64,000 nt of DNA. Source: Mycolicibacterium chlorophenolicum (GTDB lineage Bacteria; Actinomycetota; Actinomycetes; Mycobacteriales; Mycobacteriaceae). Below the pieces are notes generated by a model that searched no databases, was not told the origin of the DNA, and was given only the letters and a program-made list of their open reading frames with translations. The position numbers and the translations under genes are program-made. Below are positions 1 to 7,566 of the stretch, piece after piece (within the stretch, counting starts at the first letter, position 1; each line of letters starts with the position of its first letter). The stretch is from the NCBI RefSeq assembly GCF_001044235.1, contig NZ_JYNL01000023.1, positions 373,317 through 437,316 of the forward strand, written 5' to 3'.

Positions 1-128
1 TGCGCGGCGCGGTTGGACAGGTCGTCGAGCTCGCCGAAGGTGATCGGGCGGTCGTCGACGATCAGGGCCGGGGCGTCCGGGCGGTCACGGCCGTGCACGC
101 GCACGACGCCGGCGACGCTGTGGATCAC
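1..128 (-). CDS. Acyl-CoA ligase (FadD-type), N-terminal fragment cut by window edge
   Basis: Reading the minus strand from a GTG at 128 gives about 42 residues beginning VIHSVAGVVRVHGRDRPDA and continuing with ALIVDDRPITFGELDDLSN. This is the usual start of an adenylate-forming AMP-binding acyl-CoA ligase: a short lead, then the substrate-independent strand followed by the T-F-x-E-L-D motif. The rest of the gene lies outside the window, so substrate class cannot be judged. The start codon sits 2 nt after the stop of the SDR gene upstream, so the two are probably co-transcribed and translationally coupled. Confidence 0.7.
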   Translation of the reverse strand, partial: MIHSVAGVVRVHGRDRPDAPALIVDDRPITFGELDDLSNRAA

Positions 129-130
129 GG

Positions 131-1015
131 TCAGTCCCGCGGCTGCATGCGCTGACGTTTCATGATCGTGTCGACCGCGGCGGGGGCGATGCTGTTGATC
201 GCGTGCGCGGTGACCGCGATGCGCGGAGCGATGCTGACCGGCCGGTGCCGGGCGGCGGTGATGATCCAGCCCGCGGCCTCCTCCGCCGACAGCCCGGGCA
301 GCCCGTCGTAGGCGCGGGTCGGCGCGATCATCGGGGTCTTCACCAGCGGGTAGTACAGCGTCGTGGAGTGCACGCCGCGGTCGCTCCACTCGGTCTCGAT
401 GATCCGGCTGATCGACGACAGCGCCGCCTTGGAGGCGTTGTAGACGCCGAACAGCGGCGGCGACTCGGTCTTCACCCCCCACGTCGAGACGTTGATGATG
501 TGGCCGTCGCCCCGCTCGAGCATGCCGGGCGACAGCCCGCGGATCAGCCGCACCGGGCCGTAGTAGTTCAGCGCCATCGTGCGTTCGACGTCGTGCCAGC
601 GGTCCAGCGATTCGGTCAGCGGGCGCCGGATTGAGCGGCCGGCGTTGTTGACCAGGATGTCGATGCCGCCGAGTTCGTCCTCGACGGTCGCGACCAGCGC
701 GTCGATCGCGTCGAGGTCGGACAGGTCGCACGTGTGGGCGCGGGCGTCGCCGCCGGCGTCGGTGATCCGGGTGACCAGCGCGTCGAGTAGATCCTGCCGG
801 CGCGCGACCGCGACCACGGTCGCGCCGCGGCGGGCCAGCTTCTCGGCCGCGGCCTCCCCGATGCCCGACGAGGCGCCGGTCAGCAGGATCCGCTTGCCCT
901 TCAGGTCGATGATCTCCCGGTCGGGGCGGTACTGCAGCAGCGTCGGGATCAGCGGCGGCCGCATGCTGGTCAGCGCCACCTGCTCGGCCAGCCGCCGCAG
1001 CGGGTTTCGTGTCAT
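131..1015 (-). CDS. SDR family NAD(P)-dependent oxidoreductase
   Basis: Protein of 294 residues with a classical Rossmann-type short-chain dehydrogenase fold. The cofactor motif TGASSGIG is at about 46-53, NNAG at about 123-126, a serine around 177 and the catalytic YNASK (Tyr192, Lys196). The first 38 residues are an extension before the fold and could hold a membrane-associating or partner segment. The ATG at 1015 has a good ribosome site (GAGGAGA). Position next to menB resembles Rv0547c of M. tuberculosis (recalled, not searched). The substrate is unknown; a lipid or fatty-acid derivative is plausible because the next gene downstream is an acyl-CoA ligase. Confidence 0.85.
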   Translation of the reverse strand: MTRNPLRRLAEQVALTSMRPPLIPTLLQYRPDREIIDLKGKRILLTGASSGIGEAAAEKLARRGATVVAVARRQDLLDALVTRITDAGGDARAHTCDLSDLDAIDALVATVEDELGGIDILVNNAGRSIRRPLTESLDRWHDVERTMALNYYGPVRLIRGLSPGMLERGDGHIINVSTWGVKTESPPLFGVYNASKAALSSISRIIETEWSDRGVHSTTLYYPLVKTPMIAPTRAYDGLPGLSAEEAAGWIITAARHRPVSIAPRIAVTAHAINSIAPAAVDTIMKRQRMQPRD

Positions 1016-1028
1016 GAGATCTCCTCGT

Positions 1029-1077
1029 GATTTCGGCGTGCTTGGTCGCGCTCAGCGCGACCAACGACGCCGAAATC
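1029..1077. repeat. Long imperfect hairpin between menB and the SDR gene
   Basis: Two 22-nt arms (1029-1050 and 1056-1077) pair with two mismatches around a 5-nt loop. It fills nearly the whole gap between menB and the SDR gene. It has no U-tract, so it may be an intergenic palindromic element or an RNA-stabilising hairpin rather than a standard terminator. Confidence 0.7.
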
Positions 1078-1080
1078 GCT

Positions 1081-1980
1081 CTAGAAGTAGCGGGGGAACG
1101 GCGTCCAGTCGGGGTCGCGCTTCTCCAGGAAGGCGTCGCGGCCCTCGACGGCCTCGTCGGTCATGTACGCCAGCCGCGTCGCCTCGCCCGCGAACAGCTG
1201 CTGGCCCACCAGCCCGTCGTCGAGCAGATTGAACGCGTACTTCAACATCCGGATGGCCTGCGGCGATTTGCCGTTGATCTCCGAAGCCCATTGCAGCGCA
1301 ACGTTTTCCAGCTCGGCATGGTCGGCGACCTCGTTGACTGCGCCCATCGCGTGCATCTGCTCGGCGGTGTAGGGCCGGCCCAGGAAGAAGATCTCGCGGG
1401 CGAACTTCTGCCCGGTCTGTCGGGCCAGATACGCCGATCCGAAGCCGCCGTCGAAGCTGCCCACGTCGGCGTCGGTCTGCTTGAACCGGGCGTGCTCGCG
1501 GGAGGCGAGCGTCAGGTCGCAGACGACGTGCAGCGAGTGCCCGCCGCCGGCGGCCCAGCCGTTGACGAGACAGATCACCGGCTTGGGCATGAACCGGATG
1601 AGGCGCTGCACCTCGAGGATGTGCAGCCGGCCGGCCCGCGCCGGATCGACGGTCTCGGCGGTCTCGCCGGCGGCGTACTGGTAGCCGGAGCGGCCGCGGA
1701 TGCGCTGGTCTCCGCCGGAGCAGAACGCCCAGCCGCCGTCCTTGGGCGACGGGCCGTTGCCGGTCAGCAGCACCACGCCGACGTCGGAGCTCATCCGGGC
1801 GTGGTCGAGCGCGCGGTAGAGCTCGTCGACGGTGTGCGGACGGAATGCGTTGCGCACCTCTGGGCGGTCGAACGCGACGCGCACCGTCGGCTGGCTGATG
1901 TGGCGGTGGTAGGTGATGTCGGTCAGGTCCTCGAAGCCGGCCACCGGCTCCCACAGACTGGCGTCGAACGGATTGCTCAC
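1081..1980 (-). CDS. menB: 1,4-dihydroxy-2-naphthoyl-CoA synthase
   Basis: Protein of 299 residues, full length for mycobacterial MenB. It closes the second ring of the menaquinone head group, turning o-succinylbenzoyl-CoA into 1,4-dihydroxy-2-naphthoyl-CoA. Crotonase-fold signatures are visible: oxyanion-hole segment FCSGGDQ at about 86-92, GWAAGGGHSL at about 141-150 and the active-site loop GSFDGGFGS at about 174-182. The GTG start at 1980 lies 7 nt after a TAGCGT -10 box inside the end of the upstream nitroreductase gene, which suggests menB has its own leaderless promoter. Partner genes menC, menD and menG lie elsewhere in this window. Confidence 0.95.
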   Translation of the reverse strand: MSNPFDASLWEPVAGFEDLTDITYHRHISQPTVRVAFDRPEVRNAFRPHTVDELYRALDHARMSSDVGVVLLTGNGPSPKDGGWAFCSGGDQRIRGRSGYQYAAGETAETVDPARAGRLHILEVQRLIRFMPKPVICLVNGWAAGGGHSLHVVCDLTLASREHARFKQTDADVGSFDGGFGSAYLARQTGQKFAREIFFLGRPYTAEQMHAMGAVNEVADHAELENVALQWASEINGKSPQAIRMLKYAFNLLDDGLVGQQLFAGEATRLAYMTDEAVEGRDAFLEKRDPDWTPFPRYF

Positions 1981-1983
1981 CCG

Positions 1984-2424
1984 TCAGACGCTATCGAACC
2001 GGAACACCGAGCAGCGCCCGGCCAGCGCCTCGAACTCGTCGGGGTTCGGTCCGGTGACCAGTCCCGCGTTCTTCATGAAGCTCACCCCGGTCGGTACCAG
2101 GATCGGGAACTGCCGCAGCAGCGGGCGCGCCTCCTCGGCGGGCAGCTCGATCATCCGCACCGGCTCGCGCACCTTGCCGCGCGTCAGCACCGCGTCCGGG
2201 TTGGCTTGGGCGTTGCGCACCCAGTCGGCGCCGGGGAAGCCGCCGACGACGTAACGCTTCCCGTCGACCTCGAACGGTGTGATGGGGGTGGACCGCGGCT
2301 GACCGGACGTGCGGCCCGTCACGGTCAGCACCATCGGTCCGTCTTTGATCAGCCCGATGCGCGACCCGGCGATCAGCACTTTGTTCAACGGCTTGAGCCA
2401 CCACGGCGGCTGGGGATCGGCCAT
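1984..2424 (-). CDS. Deazaflavin (F420)-dependent nitroreductase family protein
   Basis: Protein of 146 residues from the ATG at 2424. The body resembles the Ddn/split-barrel F420H2-dependent reductases common in mycobacteria: an N-terminal PPWWLKPLNKVLIAGSRIG helix, then LTVTGRTSGQPRSTPI and YVVGGFPGADWVRNAQANP, which in this family line the F420 phosphate and deazaflavin site. The substrate is unknown; relatives reduce quinones, nitro compounds or furanocoumarins, and a role with menaquinone is only suggested by position. A longer start at 2469 would overlap the upstream HAD gene and is less likely. The 3' end contains the menB -10 box. Confidence 0.8.
   Translation of the reverse strand: MADPQPPWWLKPLNKVLIAGSRIGLIKDGPMVLTVTGRTSGQPRSTPITPFEVDGKRYVVGGFPGADWVRNAQANPDAVLTRGKVREPVRMIELPAEEARPLLRQFPILVPTGVSFMKNAGLVTGPNPDEFEALAGRCSVFRFDSV
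1988..1993 (-). promoter_or_regulatory. Leaderless -10 box of menB
   Basis: TAGCGT on the minus strand, 7 nt before the menB GTG. The spacing fits a transcript starting on the start codon. It overlaps the last codons of the upstream gene. Confidence 0.55.
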
Positions 2425-2444
2425 GGTGTCGACGGTAGGCGAAA

Positions 2445-3152
2445 TCAGATCTGGATGCCGTGGGGCCACAGCGCCGCGACCAGCCCGTCGCGGCGCTCCC
2501 GCGTCGGCAGCGGGTCGACGAGCGCGAACGCGCAGCCCAGCGCGCGGGCGCCGCCGTCGGCCTCGTCGCTGTCGCCGACCATCAGCGCCCGCTCGGCGGG
2601 CACCCCGACCTGCTCCAGCGCCGCGGTGAAGATGGCCGGGTCGGGTTTGACGGCGCCGACTTCGAACGACAGCACGAACGCGTCGACGTCGCCGGCCACG
2701 CCGATCGTCTCGAACGCCGGCCGGATGTCGAACGCGATGTTGGACACCACCGCGGTCTTGATTCCGCGCTCGCGCAGACCGGCGAGCACGGTCGCGGTGT
2801 CCGGGTAAGGCGTCCAGTACGCCGGGTCGATCACCTTGGCGTACAACGCTTCCGCGTGATGACGGGCAAGCCCGGACTCGCGCAGCACGTGCAGGTACGC
2901 CTCCCGATGAAGGTGCGGGGCGAGGTCGCGGTTGACCCAGGCCTGCAACGCCTCGGGAGTCATCGACACCGAGCGGCCGGTGGGGGCGGTCAGCCGGCGC
3001 ACCAGCTCGGCCTGCACGTGTTCGTCCACCTCCCGGTTGTCGGGGGTGTCGAGCTCCATGCCCGCGAACCAGCTCTCGTCCTCCTCGAGACGGAACAGGG
3101 TGCCCGAGAAGTCGAACAGCACAGCTTGCAGATCTGTCACGGCGTCGCCCAC
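2445..3152 (-). CDS. HAD-superfamily hydrolase with altered motif I
   Basis: Protein of 235 residues, GTG start at 3152 with a GGGGAC ribosome site. It has the order of a class IA haloacid-dehalogenase-like hydrolase: motif I FDFSGTLF (nucleophile Asp14), motif II VVSNIAFD, the lysine in GAVKPDPAIF and the acidic motif VGDSDEADGG. The residue two after the nucleophile, usually the Asp acid/base, is Ser16. This resembles the non-Asp residues seen there in phosphonatases and haloacid dehalogenases, so ordinary phosphatase activity is not assured. Substrate unknown. Confidence 0.85.
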   Translation of the reverse strand: MGDAVTDLQAVLFDFSGTLFRLEEDESWFAGMELDTPDNREVDEHVQAELVRRLTAPTGRSVSMTPEALQAWVNRDLAPHLHREAYLHVLRESGLARHHAEALYAKVIDPAYWTPYPDTATVLAGLRERGIKTAVVSNIAFDIRPAFETIGVAGDVDAFVLSFEVGAVKPDPAIFTAALEQVGVPAERALMVGDSDEADGGARALGCAFALVDPLPTRERRDGLVAALWPHGIQI

Positions 3153-3203
3153 GTCCCCATCGTGCCAGGTGTGAAAACGTCGCTGAACGGCTAATTAAGG
3201 GCC

Positions 3204-3905
3204 ATGCGCTTCTCCGCGACGGCTCCGTCGCAGATCGTCGTCGTGGTGCCCGCCCACAACGAAGCCGCTCACCTGCCCGCCTGCCTGCGTGCGCTGGCCA
3301 CGGCGGCGCTGGCCGTCTCCGCTCCGGTCCTGACGGTCGTGGTGCTCGACAGCTGCGACGACGGCAGCGAGCAGTTGGCGGGGGAGTTCGGTCCCGACGT
3401 GCACTTCGTCTCGGTGGAGGCCGGCAACGTCGGTGCGGCGCGCGCGGCAGGCTTCGCCTACGCGCGGGGAATCCACGACGACGACGCGGCGACCTGGTAC
3501 GCGACGACCGACGCCGACAGCCAGGTCGACGCAGACTGGCTGGTGCGGATGACGGCGCCGGGAGCCGACATGGTGCTCGGGGTGGTCCGGGTGCCGTCGT
3601 GGCGCAACTTCTCGGCGGCGGTCGTCCGTCGCTACCTGAGCGCCTACAGATCCGGCGGGCCCGGCCATCACCACGTGCACGGCGCCAACATGGGCTTCCG
3701 TGCCGACGCCTACTGGCATGTCGGTGGGTTCCGGCCGCTCGAGACCGGTGAGGACGTCGACCTCGTGGACCGCGTCAAGGCCGCGGGCCTGCTGGTCCAC
3801 CGCGACAGCAACCTGTCGGTGGCGACCTCCGATCGCGCCGAGGGGCGCGCCCCGAACGGATTCGCCGGCCACCTCAGGGGATTGTCGCGAAAAGCGGCCT
3901 CGTGA
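3204..3905 (+). CDS. Family 2 glycosyltransferase, first gene of a four-gene operon
   Basis: Soluble GT-A type glycosyltransferase of 233 residues. Visible features are the strand VVVVPAHNEAAHLPACLRAL at 11-30, the metal/nucleotide motif DAD at 103-105, HGANMGFRADAY at 159-170 and an ED pair at 183-184 likely to hold the catalytic base. There are no membrane segments, unlike NodC or cellulose synthase relatives. The ATG at 3204 follows AAGGG. Its stop overlaps the next start by 4 bp (GTGA). With the downstream acyl-CoA-dehydrogenase-like protein, deacetylase and NodS-like methyltransferase it probably starts a pathway that transfers and then modifies an amino sugar. Donor and acceptor are unknown. 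Confidence 0.88.
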   Translation: MRFSATAPSQIVVVVPAHNEAAHLPACLRALATAALAVSAPVLTVVVLDSCDDGSEQLAGEFGPDVHFVSVEAGNVGAARAAGFAYARGIHDDDAATWYATTDADSQVDADWLVRMTAPGADMVLGVVRVPSWRNFSAAVVRRYLSAYRSGGPGHHHVHGANMGFRADAYWHVGGFRPLETGEDVDLVDRVKAAGLLVHRDSNLSVATSDRAEGRAPNGFAGHLRGLSRKAAS

Positions 3906-4843
3906 GCACAGGGTTGGTCACGGAGTGGCTGGTCTCGGGTGAGCTCGACCTGCCGCTGCCGGGCCGTGGCTCCACCGCCCTGCGCTGGCAGCGGCTGGCG
4001 GCGATGGCGGAGGTGGACGTGACCGCCGGACGGCTCGCCGAGGCGCATGCAGACGCGGTCGCCATTCTCGCCGAGCTCGGCGGTCCCCGTCCGGAGCCGG
4101 GCCAGTGGTGGGGTGTGTGGGCTGCGGAGGCCGGCGACGCGGTGTTGTCGGCGCGCGATGACGACGGTGCGGTCCGGCTGTCGGGCACCAAGGTCTGGTG
4201 CTCGGGCGCGGCCCTGTGCTCGCACGCTCTGGTCACCGCGCAGCTGCCGTCGGGGGAGCGGGGACTGTTCGCCGTCGACCTCGGCGCGCCCGGGGTGCGG
4301 CCCCTGCCCAGCACCTGGCGCAACGCCGGCATGGCCGACTCCGACACCCGATCGGTGCACTTCGAGGACGCCCCGGCTGTCGTCGTCGGCGAGCCGGGGG
4401 AGTACCTGACCCGGCCCGGGTTCTGGCAGGGCGGAGCGGGTGTGGCGGCGTGCTGGCTCGGTGGCGCACGCGCGGTCGCCGCGCCGCTGTACGCGCGGGC
4501 GGCGGCGGACAAGGCCGACGCACACGCGCTGGCGCACCTGGGCGCGGTCGACGCGGCGCTGGCCTGCGCGGAGGCGACGCTGACCGCGGTCGCCGGCGAC
4601 GTCGACGCGGATCCCGAAAACCGTTCCGGACGTGCAGAACTGCTGGCCCGTCGGGCCCGCGCGGTGGTCGAGACCGCGGTGGACGAGGCGATCTCGCGGA
4701 CGGGCCGCGCGCTGGGGCCGGCGCCGCTGTGCCTGGACCCCGAGCACGCGCGGCGGGTGGCCGACCTCTCGGTCTACGTGCGGCAGAGCCACGCCGAACG
4801 GGACCTGGAACGACTCGGTGTGCTCGCCGGAGCGTCGCCATGA
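3902..4843 (+). CDS. Acyl-CoA-dehydrogenase-like flavoprotein, short form
   Basis: Protein of 313 residues, shorter than the roughly 380 of ordinary acyl-CoA dehydrogenases. The central beta-domain is recognisable around LSGTKVWCSGAALCSHALV (about 96-114) and in TWRNAGMADSDTRSVHFEDA, followed by an alpha-helical C-terminal domain. I cannot identify a catalytic glutamate with confidence, so it may be a degenerate or repurposed flavoprotein. GTG start at 3902 overlaps the glycosyltransferase stop, and its own stop overlaps the PIG-L start (ATGA), so translation is coupled on both sides. It could oxidise an acyl, amino or sugar group on the product of this operon. Confidence 0.75.
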   Translation: MSTGLVTEWLVSGELDLPLPGRGSTALRWQRLAAMAEVDVTAGRLAEAHADAVAILAELGGPRPEPGQWWGVWAAEAGDAVLSARDDDGAVRLSGTKVWCSGAALCSHALVTAQLPSGERGLFAVDLGAPGVRPLPSTWRNAGMADSDTRSVHFEDAPAVVVGEPGEYLTRPGFWQGGAGVAACWLGGARAVAAPLYARAAADKADAHALAHLGAVDAALACAEATLTAVAGDVDADPENRSGRAELLARRARAVVETAVDEAISRTGRALGPAPLCLDPEHARRVADLSVYVRQSHAERDLERLGVLAGASP

Positions 4844-5607
4844 CGGCCGCGCGGGTGGGAAATGGTGCGCGGCTGTCGGCGCAGCCCGTCCCCGACGGCG
4901 GCACCCCGACGCAGACCTGGGTCGACGCCGGGCTGCAGTTGCCGGAACTGGATCTGACGACCTGTCGGGAGCTGGTGGTGGTCGGTGCCCATCCCGACGA
5001 CGAGACACTGGGTTTCGGTGCGACGGCGGCGCTGCTCGCCGAGTCCGGGGTGCGCGCGCAGATCGTGTCGGCCACCGACGGCGGCGCGGCCTACCCGGAA
5101 CTGTCTCTGCTGCAACGGTATCGGCTCGAGCAGACGCGACGGGAGGAGCTGAGGCGCGCGGCCGGTGTGCTGGGCCTGTATGCGCCGGTCAGCCTCGGCC
5201 TCCCTGACGGGCAGGTGGCGGCGCACGAGCAGCGACTCGCCGATCTGCTCGTCGAGATCCTCGACGGAAAGCCGCCCGGCACGTGGTGCGCCGCGCCGTG
5301 GCGGGGTGACGGTCATCCCGATCACGAGGCGGTGGGCAGGGCGGCCGCGGTCGCGGTCGAGCAGACCGGGGCGGTGCTGGTGGAGTATCCGGTGTGGATG
5401 TGGCACTGGGCGCGGCCCGGCGACACGGCGGTGCCCTGGGGGCGTGCCCACATGACGCGTCTGACGGAAGCGGCGCTGGAGCGCAAGCAACGCGCGGCGC
5501 GGTGCTTCGAAAGCCAGTTCACCGCACCGACTCCCGGCGGCGAACCGGTGCTTCCGCCCGCGGTCGTGCACCGGCTGTTGACCGTCGGCGAGGTGGCGTT
5601 CCGGTGA
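4840..5607 (+). CDS. PIG-L family N-deacetylase
   Basis: Protein of 255 residues, a zinc-dependent deacetylase of the LmbE/PIG-L family that includes MshB and Mca. The zinc motif AHPDDE is at 50-55 and the second metal motif HPDH at 159-162. Family members remove N-acetyl or N-acyl groups from glucosamine conjugates, so the likely role here is to free the amino group of a sugar added by the adjacent glycosyltransferase. The ATG at 4840 sits within the stop of the upstream gene, and the stop overlaps the GTG of the methyltransferase. MshB or Mca itself is unlikely given the operon partners, but only the fold and the metal site are certain. Confidence 0.88.
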   Translation: MTAARVGNGARLSAQPVPDGGTPTQTWVDAGLQLPELDLTTCRELVVVGAHPDDETLGFGATAALLAESGVRAQIVSATDGGAAYPELSLLQRYRLEQTRREELRRAAGVLGLYAPVSLGLPDGQVAAHEQRLADLLVEILDGKPPGTWCAAPWRGDGHPDHEAVGRAAAVAVEQTGAVLVEYPVWMWHWARPGDTAVPWGRAHMTRLTEAALERKQRAARCFESQFTAPTPGGEPVLPPAVVHRLLTVGEVAFR

Positions 5608-6227
5608 GTGCCCGGTTGCCCGACGCCTACTTCGACCGGATGTACGCCGACGCCGACGACCCATGGTCGCTGGGGACGCGGTGGTACGAACAGCGCAAGT
5701 ACGCGATCACCACAGCCGTGCTGCCGTACCGGCGATACCGGCACGCCTTCGAGCCCGGCTGCTCGGTCGGCGTGCTCACCGAACTGCTGACCCGGCGCTG
5801 TGACCGCGTCACGAGCACCGACGTCAGCATCGCGGCACTGGACGCCGCGCACCGGCGTCTGTCGGCGGCCGGGGTGGCCGACCGGGTTCGACTGCTCCGT
5901 GGTTCGTTCGACGAGCCGTGGCCGGACGGCCCGTTCGACCTCGTGGTGCTGTCGGAACTGTGCTACTACCTGCAGCCTGAGACGTTGCGGCAGGTGCTCG
6001 ACCGCGAGGTGCCCCGGCTGGCACCGTCGGCCACCGTCGTTGCCGCGCACTGGCGGCACGCCGTCGACGACTATCCGATGAGCGGTGACGCGGCCAACGA
6101 CGTCGTCGCACAGACCGCGGGGCTGCACCGCCTGGGCGGCTACACGGACACCGACGTGGTCATCGACGTGTTCGACACGGTGAGCGCGGCATCGGTCGCC
6201 GAGCGCACGGCGGTACCCGGCGCCTAG
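5604..6227 (+). CDS. NodS-like SAM-dependent methyltransferase
   Basis: Protein of 207 residues. The N-terminus FDRMYADADDPW and WYEQRKYAITTAVLP, then the SAM-binding motif EPGCSVGVLT at 50-59 and acidic STDVS at about 71-75, match the NodS family as I remember it. NodS methylates the free amino group of deacetylated chitooligosaccharides in rhizobial Nod-factor synthesis. Here the gene directly follows a deacetylase and a glycosyltransferase in the same coupled operon, so N-methylation of a deacetylated amino sugar is the natural guess. GTG start at 5604 overlaps the deacetylase stop. Its 3' end overlaps the convergent sigma-factor gene by 4 bp. Confidence 0.85.
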   Translation: MSARLPDAYFDRMYADADDPWSLGTRWYEQRKYAITTAVLPYRRYRHAFEPGCSVGVLTELLTRRCDRVTSTDVSIAALDAAHRRLSAAGVADRVRLLRGSFDEPWPDGPFDLVVLSELCYYLQPETLRQVLDREVPRLAPSATVVAAHWRHAVDDYPMSGDAANDVVAQTAGLHRLGGYTDTDVVIDVFDTVSAASVAERTAVPGA

Positions 6228-7480
6228 CCGTTGCGAGCGCGCAACGCCTTGTCCTGCAGCACTTTCCGCTCGGCCTCGTTGTCCGCCAACTGCGCGGCGC
6301 GGTCGAACTCGCCGGCCGCGTCGGCGTGCCGGCCCATCCGCGACAGCAGTTCTGCGCGCACGCTGGGCACCAGGTAGGAGCCCTCGAGGCCGCGGATGTC
6401 GTCGATCAGGCGCAATGCCGCCGCGGGGCCGGCGGCCGGGTCGGCCATGGCGACGGCCACCGCCCGGTTGACCTCCACCACCGGGGACGGGGCGAGCCGG
6501 CGCAGCGCGTCGTAGAGGGAAACGATGCGGGCCCAGTCGGTGTCGGCGGCGGTCGGCGCGACGACGTGACACTCCGCCAGTGCGGCCTGCAGCGTGTACC
6601 AGCCCCAACCGATCTCGGTGCGCTGCAGGATCTCCGAGGCCCGACGCAATGCGGCGACGCCACGCCCGATGGCGGCGCGGTCCCAGCGGGTGCGGTCCTG
6701 GTCCTCGAGCAGGATCGGCGTTCCGTCGGCGCGGGTGCGGGCGCCCAGGCGCGAGGACTGGAACTCCATCAGCGCGAGCAGGCCGGCCACCTCGGCCTCG
6801 TCGGGGAGCAGGGCCGCCAGGACCCGCCCGAGACGCAGTGCCTCGCTGCACAATTCGTCGCGGATCCAGCGGTCGCCGGAGGATGCCGAGTAGCCCTCGT
6901 TGAACACCAGGTAGATCACGCTGAGCACGGCGGACAGCCGCTGGGGGTGGTCGGAGCGGTCGGGGATGTCGAACGGTACGCCGGTGAGCGCCTTCTTGGC
7001 ACGCACGATGCGTTGCGCGACGGTGGCTTTCGGGACGAGGAAGGCGGCGGCGATCTCGTCGGTGGTCAGGCCGCCGACCAGGCGCAGCGTCAGGGCGATC
7101 TGGCTTTCCCGCGGCAGGCTCGGATGAGCGGCCATGAAGACGAGCCGCAGCACGTCGTCGTCGATGCGGTCGGGATCCCAGGCGCTGTCGGTGACGGTCT
7201 CGAGTTCGCGGGCCAGCACAGCGTATTTGGCGTCGAGGTTGTCGCTGCGGCGCCAGTGGTCGATGGCCTTGCGCTTGGCGACGGTGGTCAGCCACGCGCC
7301 GGGATTACGCGGCACCCCGCGCTCGGGCCACTGGGTGAGCGCGTCGACCAGTGCCTCGGCAGCCATGTCTTCAGCGAAGCTGACATCGCCGACCGCGGCG
7401 GTCAGCGTCGCGACGATCTTCGCGGCCTCCATGCGCCACACCGCGTCGACGGTGCGCTGGACGTAGGGGTCGCTGGCCAC
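6224..7480 (-). CDS. ECF sigma factor with C-terminal TPR-like extension (ECF42-like)
   Basis: Protein of 418 residues from GTG 7480. The N-terminal half has sigma regions 2 and 4: AEDMAAEALVDALTQWPERG with NPGAWLTTVAKRKAIDHWRR (region 2), then LVGGLTTDEIAAAFLVPKAT and AQRIVRAKKAL (region 4 helix-turn-helix). A long alpha-helical C-terminal part, about 200 residues, follows and looks TPR-like. This architecture is typical of ECF42, whose members usually sit beside DGPF/YCII genes and lack an anti-sigma factor. The DGPF gene here is about 2.7 kb away at 10172-10591, not adjacent. A start further upstream in the same frame would run into the palindromic intergenic element. Confidence 0.85.
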   Translation of the reverse strand: MASDPYVQRTVDAVWRMEAAKIVATLTAAVGDVSFAEDMAAEALVDALTQWPERGVPRNPGAWLTTVAKRKAIDHWRRSDNLDAKYAVLARELETVTDSAWDPDRIDDDVLRLVFMAAHPSLPRESQIALTLRLVGGLTTDEIAAAFLVPKATVAQRIVRAKKALTGVPFDIPDRSDHPQRLSAVLSVIYLVFNEGYSASSGDRWIRDELCSEALRLGRVLAALLPDEAEVAGLLALMEFQSSRLGARTRADGTPILLEDQDRTRWDRAAIGRGVAALRRASEILQRTEIGWGWYTLQAALAECHVVAPTAADTDWARIVSLYDALRRLAPSPVVEVNRAVAVAMADPAAGPAAALRLIDDIRGLEGSYLVPSVRAELLSRMGRHADAAGEFDRAAQLADNEAERKVLQDKALRARNG

Positions 7481-7498
7481 CCCGTCATTGTTTCTCAA

Positions 7499-7558
7499 CG
7501 CGAGCGTGCGTGTCTGCGGCAGCCACGCCGCGAAAAGTCCCGAGAAGGCGCACGCTCG
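7499..7558. repeat. Intergenic palindromic element, family A copy 1
   Basis: Arms CGAGCGTGCG (7501-7510) and CGCACGCTCG (7549-7558) are exact complements around a 38-nt middle. The left part, GCGAGCGTGCGTGTCTGCGG, recurs at 25682-25701 in another intergenic gap. It separates the sigma-factor gene from fadD8. Confidence 0.7.
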
Positions 7559-7566
7559 CCGCGTCG

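Noticed and set aside
1027..2808. 593-residue plus-strand frame opposite menB, nitroreductase and HAD genes
   Set aside because: It is Arg/His/Gly-rich shadow coding of a high-GC region, with real genes on the other strand.
3710..5008. Antisense frames over the four-gene operon
   Set aside because: Composition is Arg/Pro-rich, no domain is seen, and the plus strand has clear families with coupled overlaps.
3204..6227. A true Nod-factor gene cluster (nodABC)
   Set aside because: There is no NodA acyltransferase, NodB-type polysaccharide deacetylase or membrane NodC; only the logic is alike.
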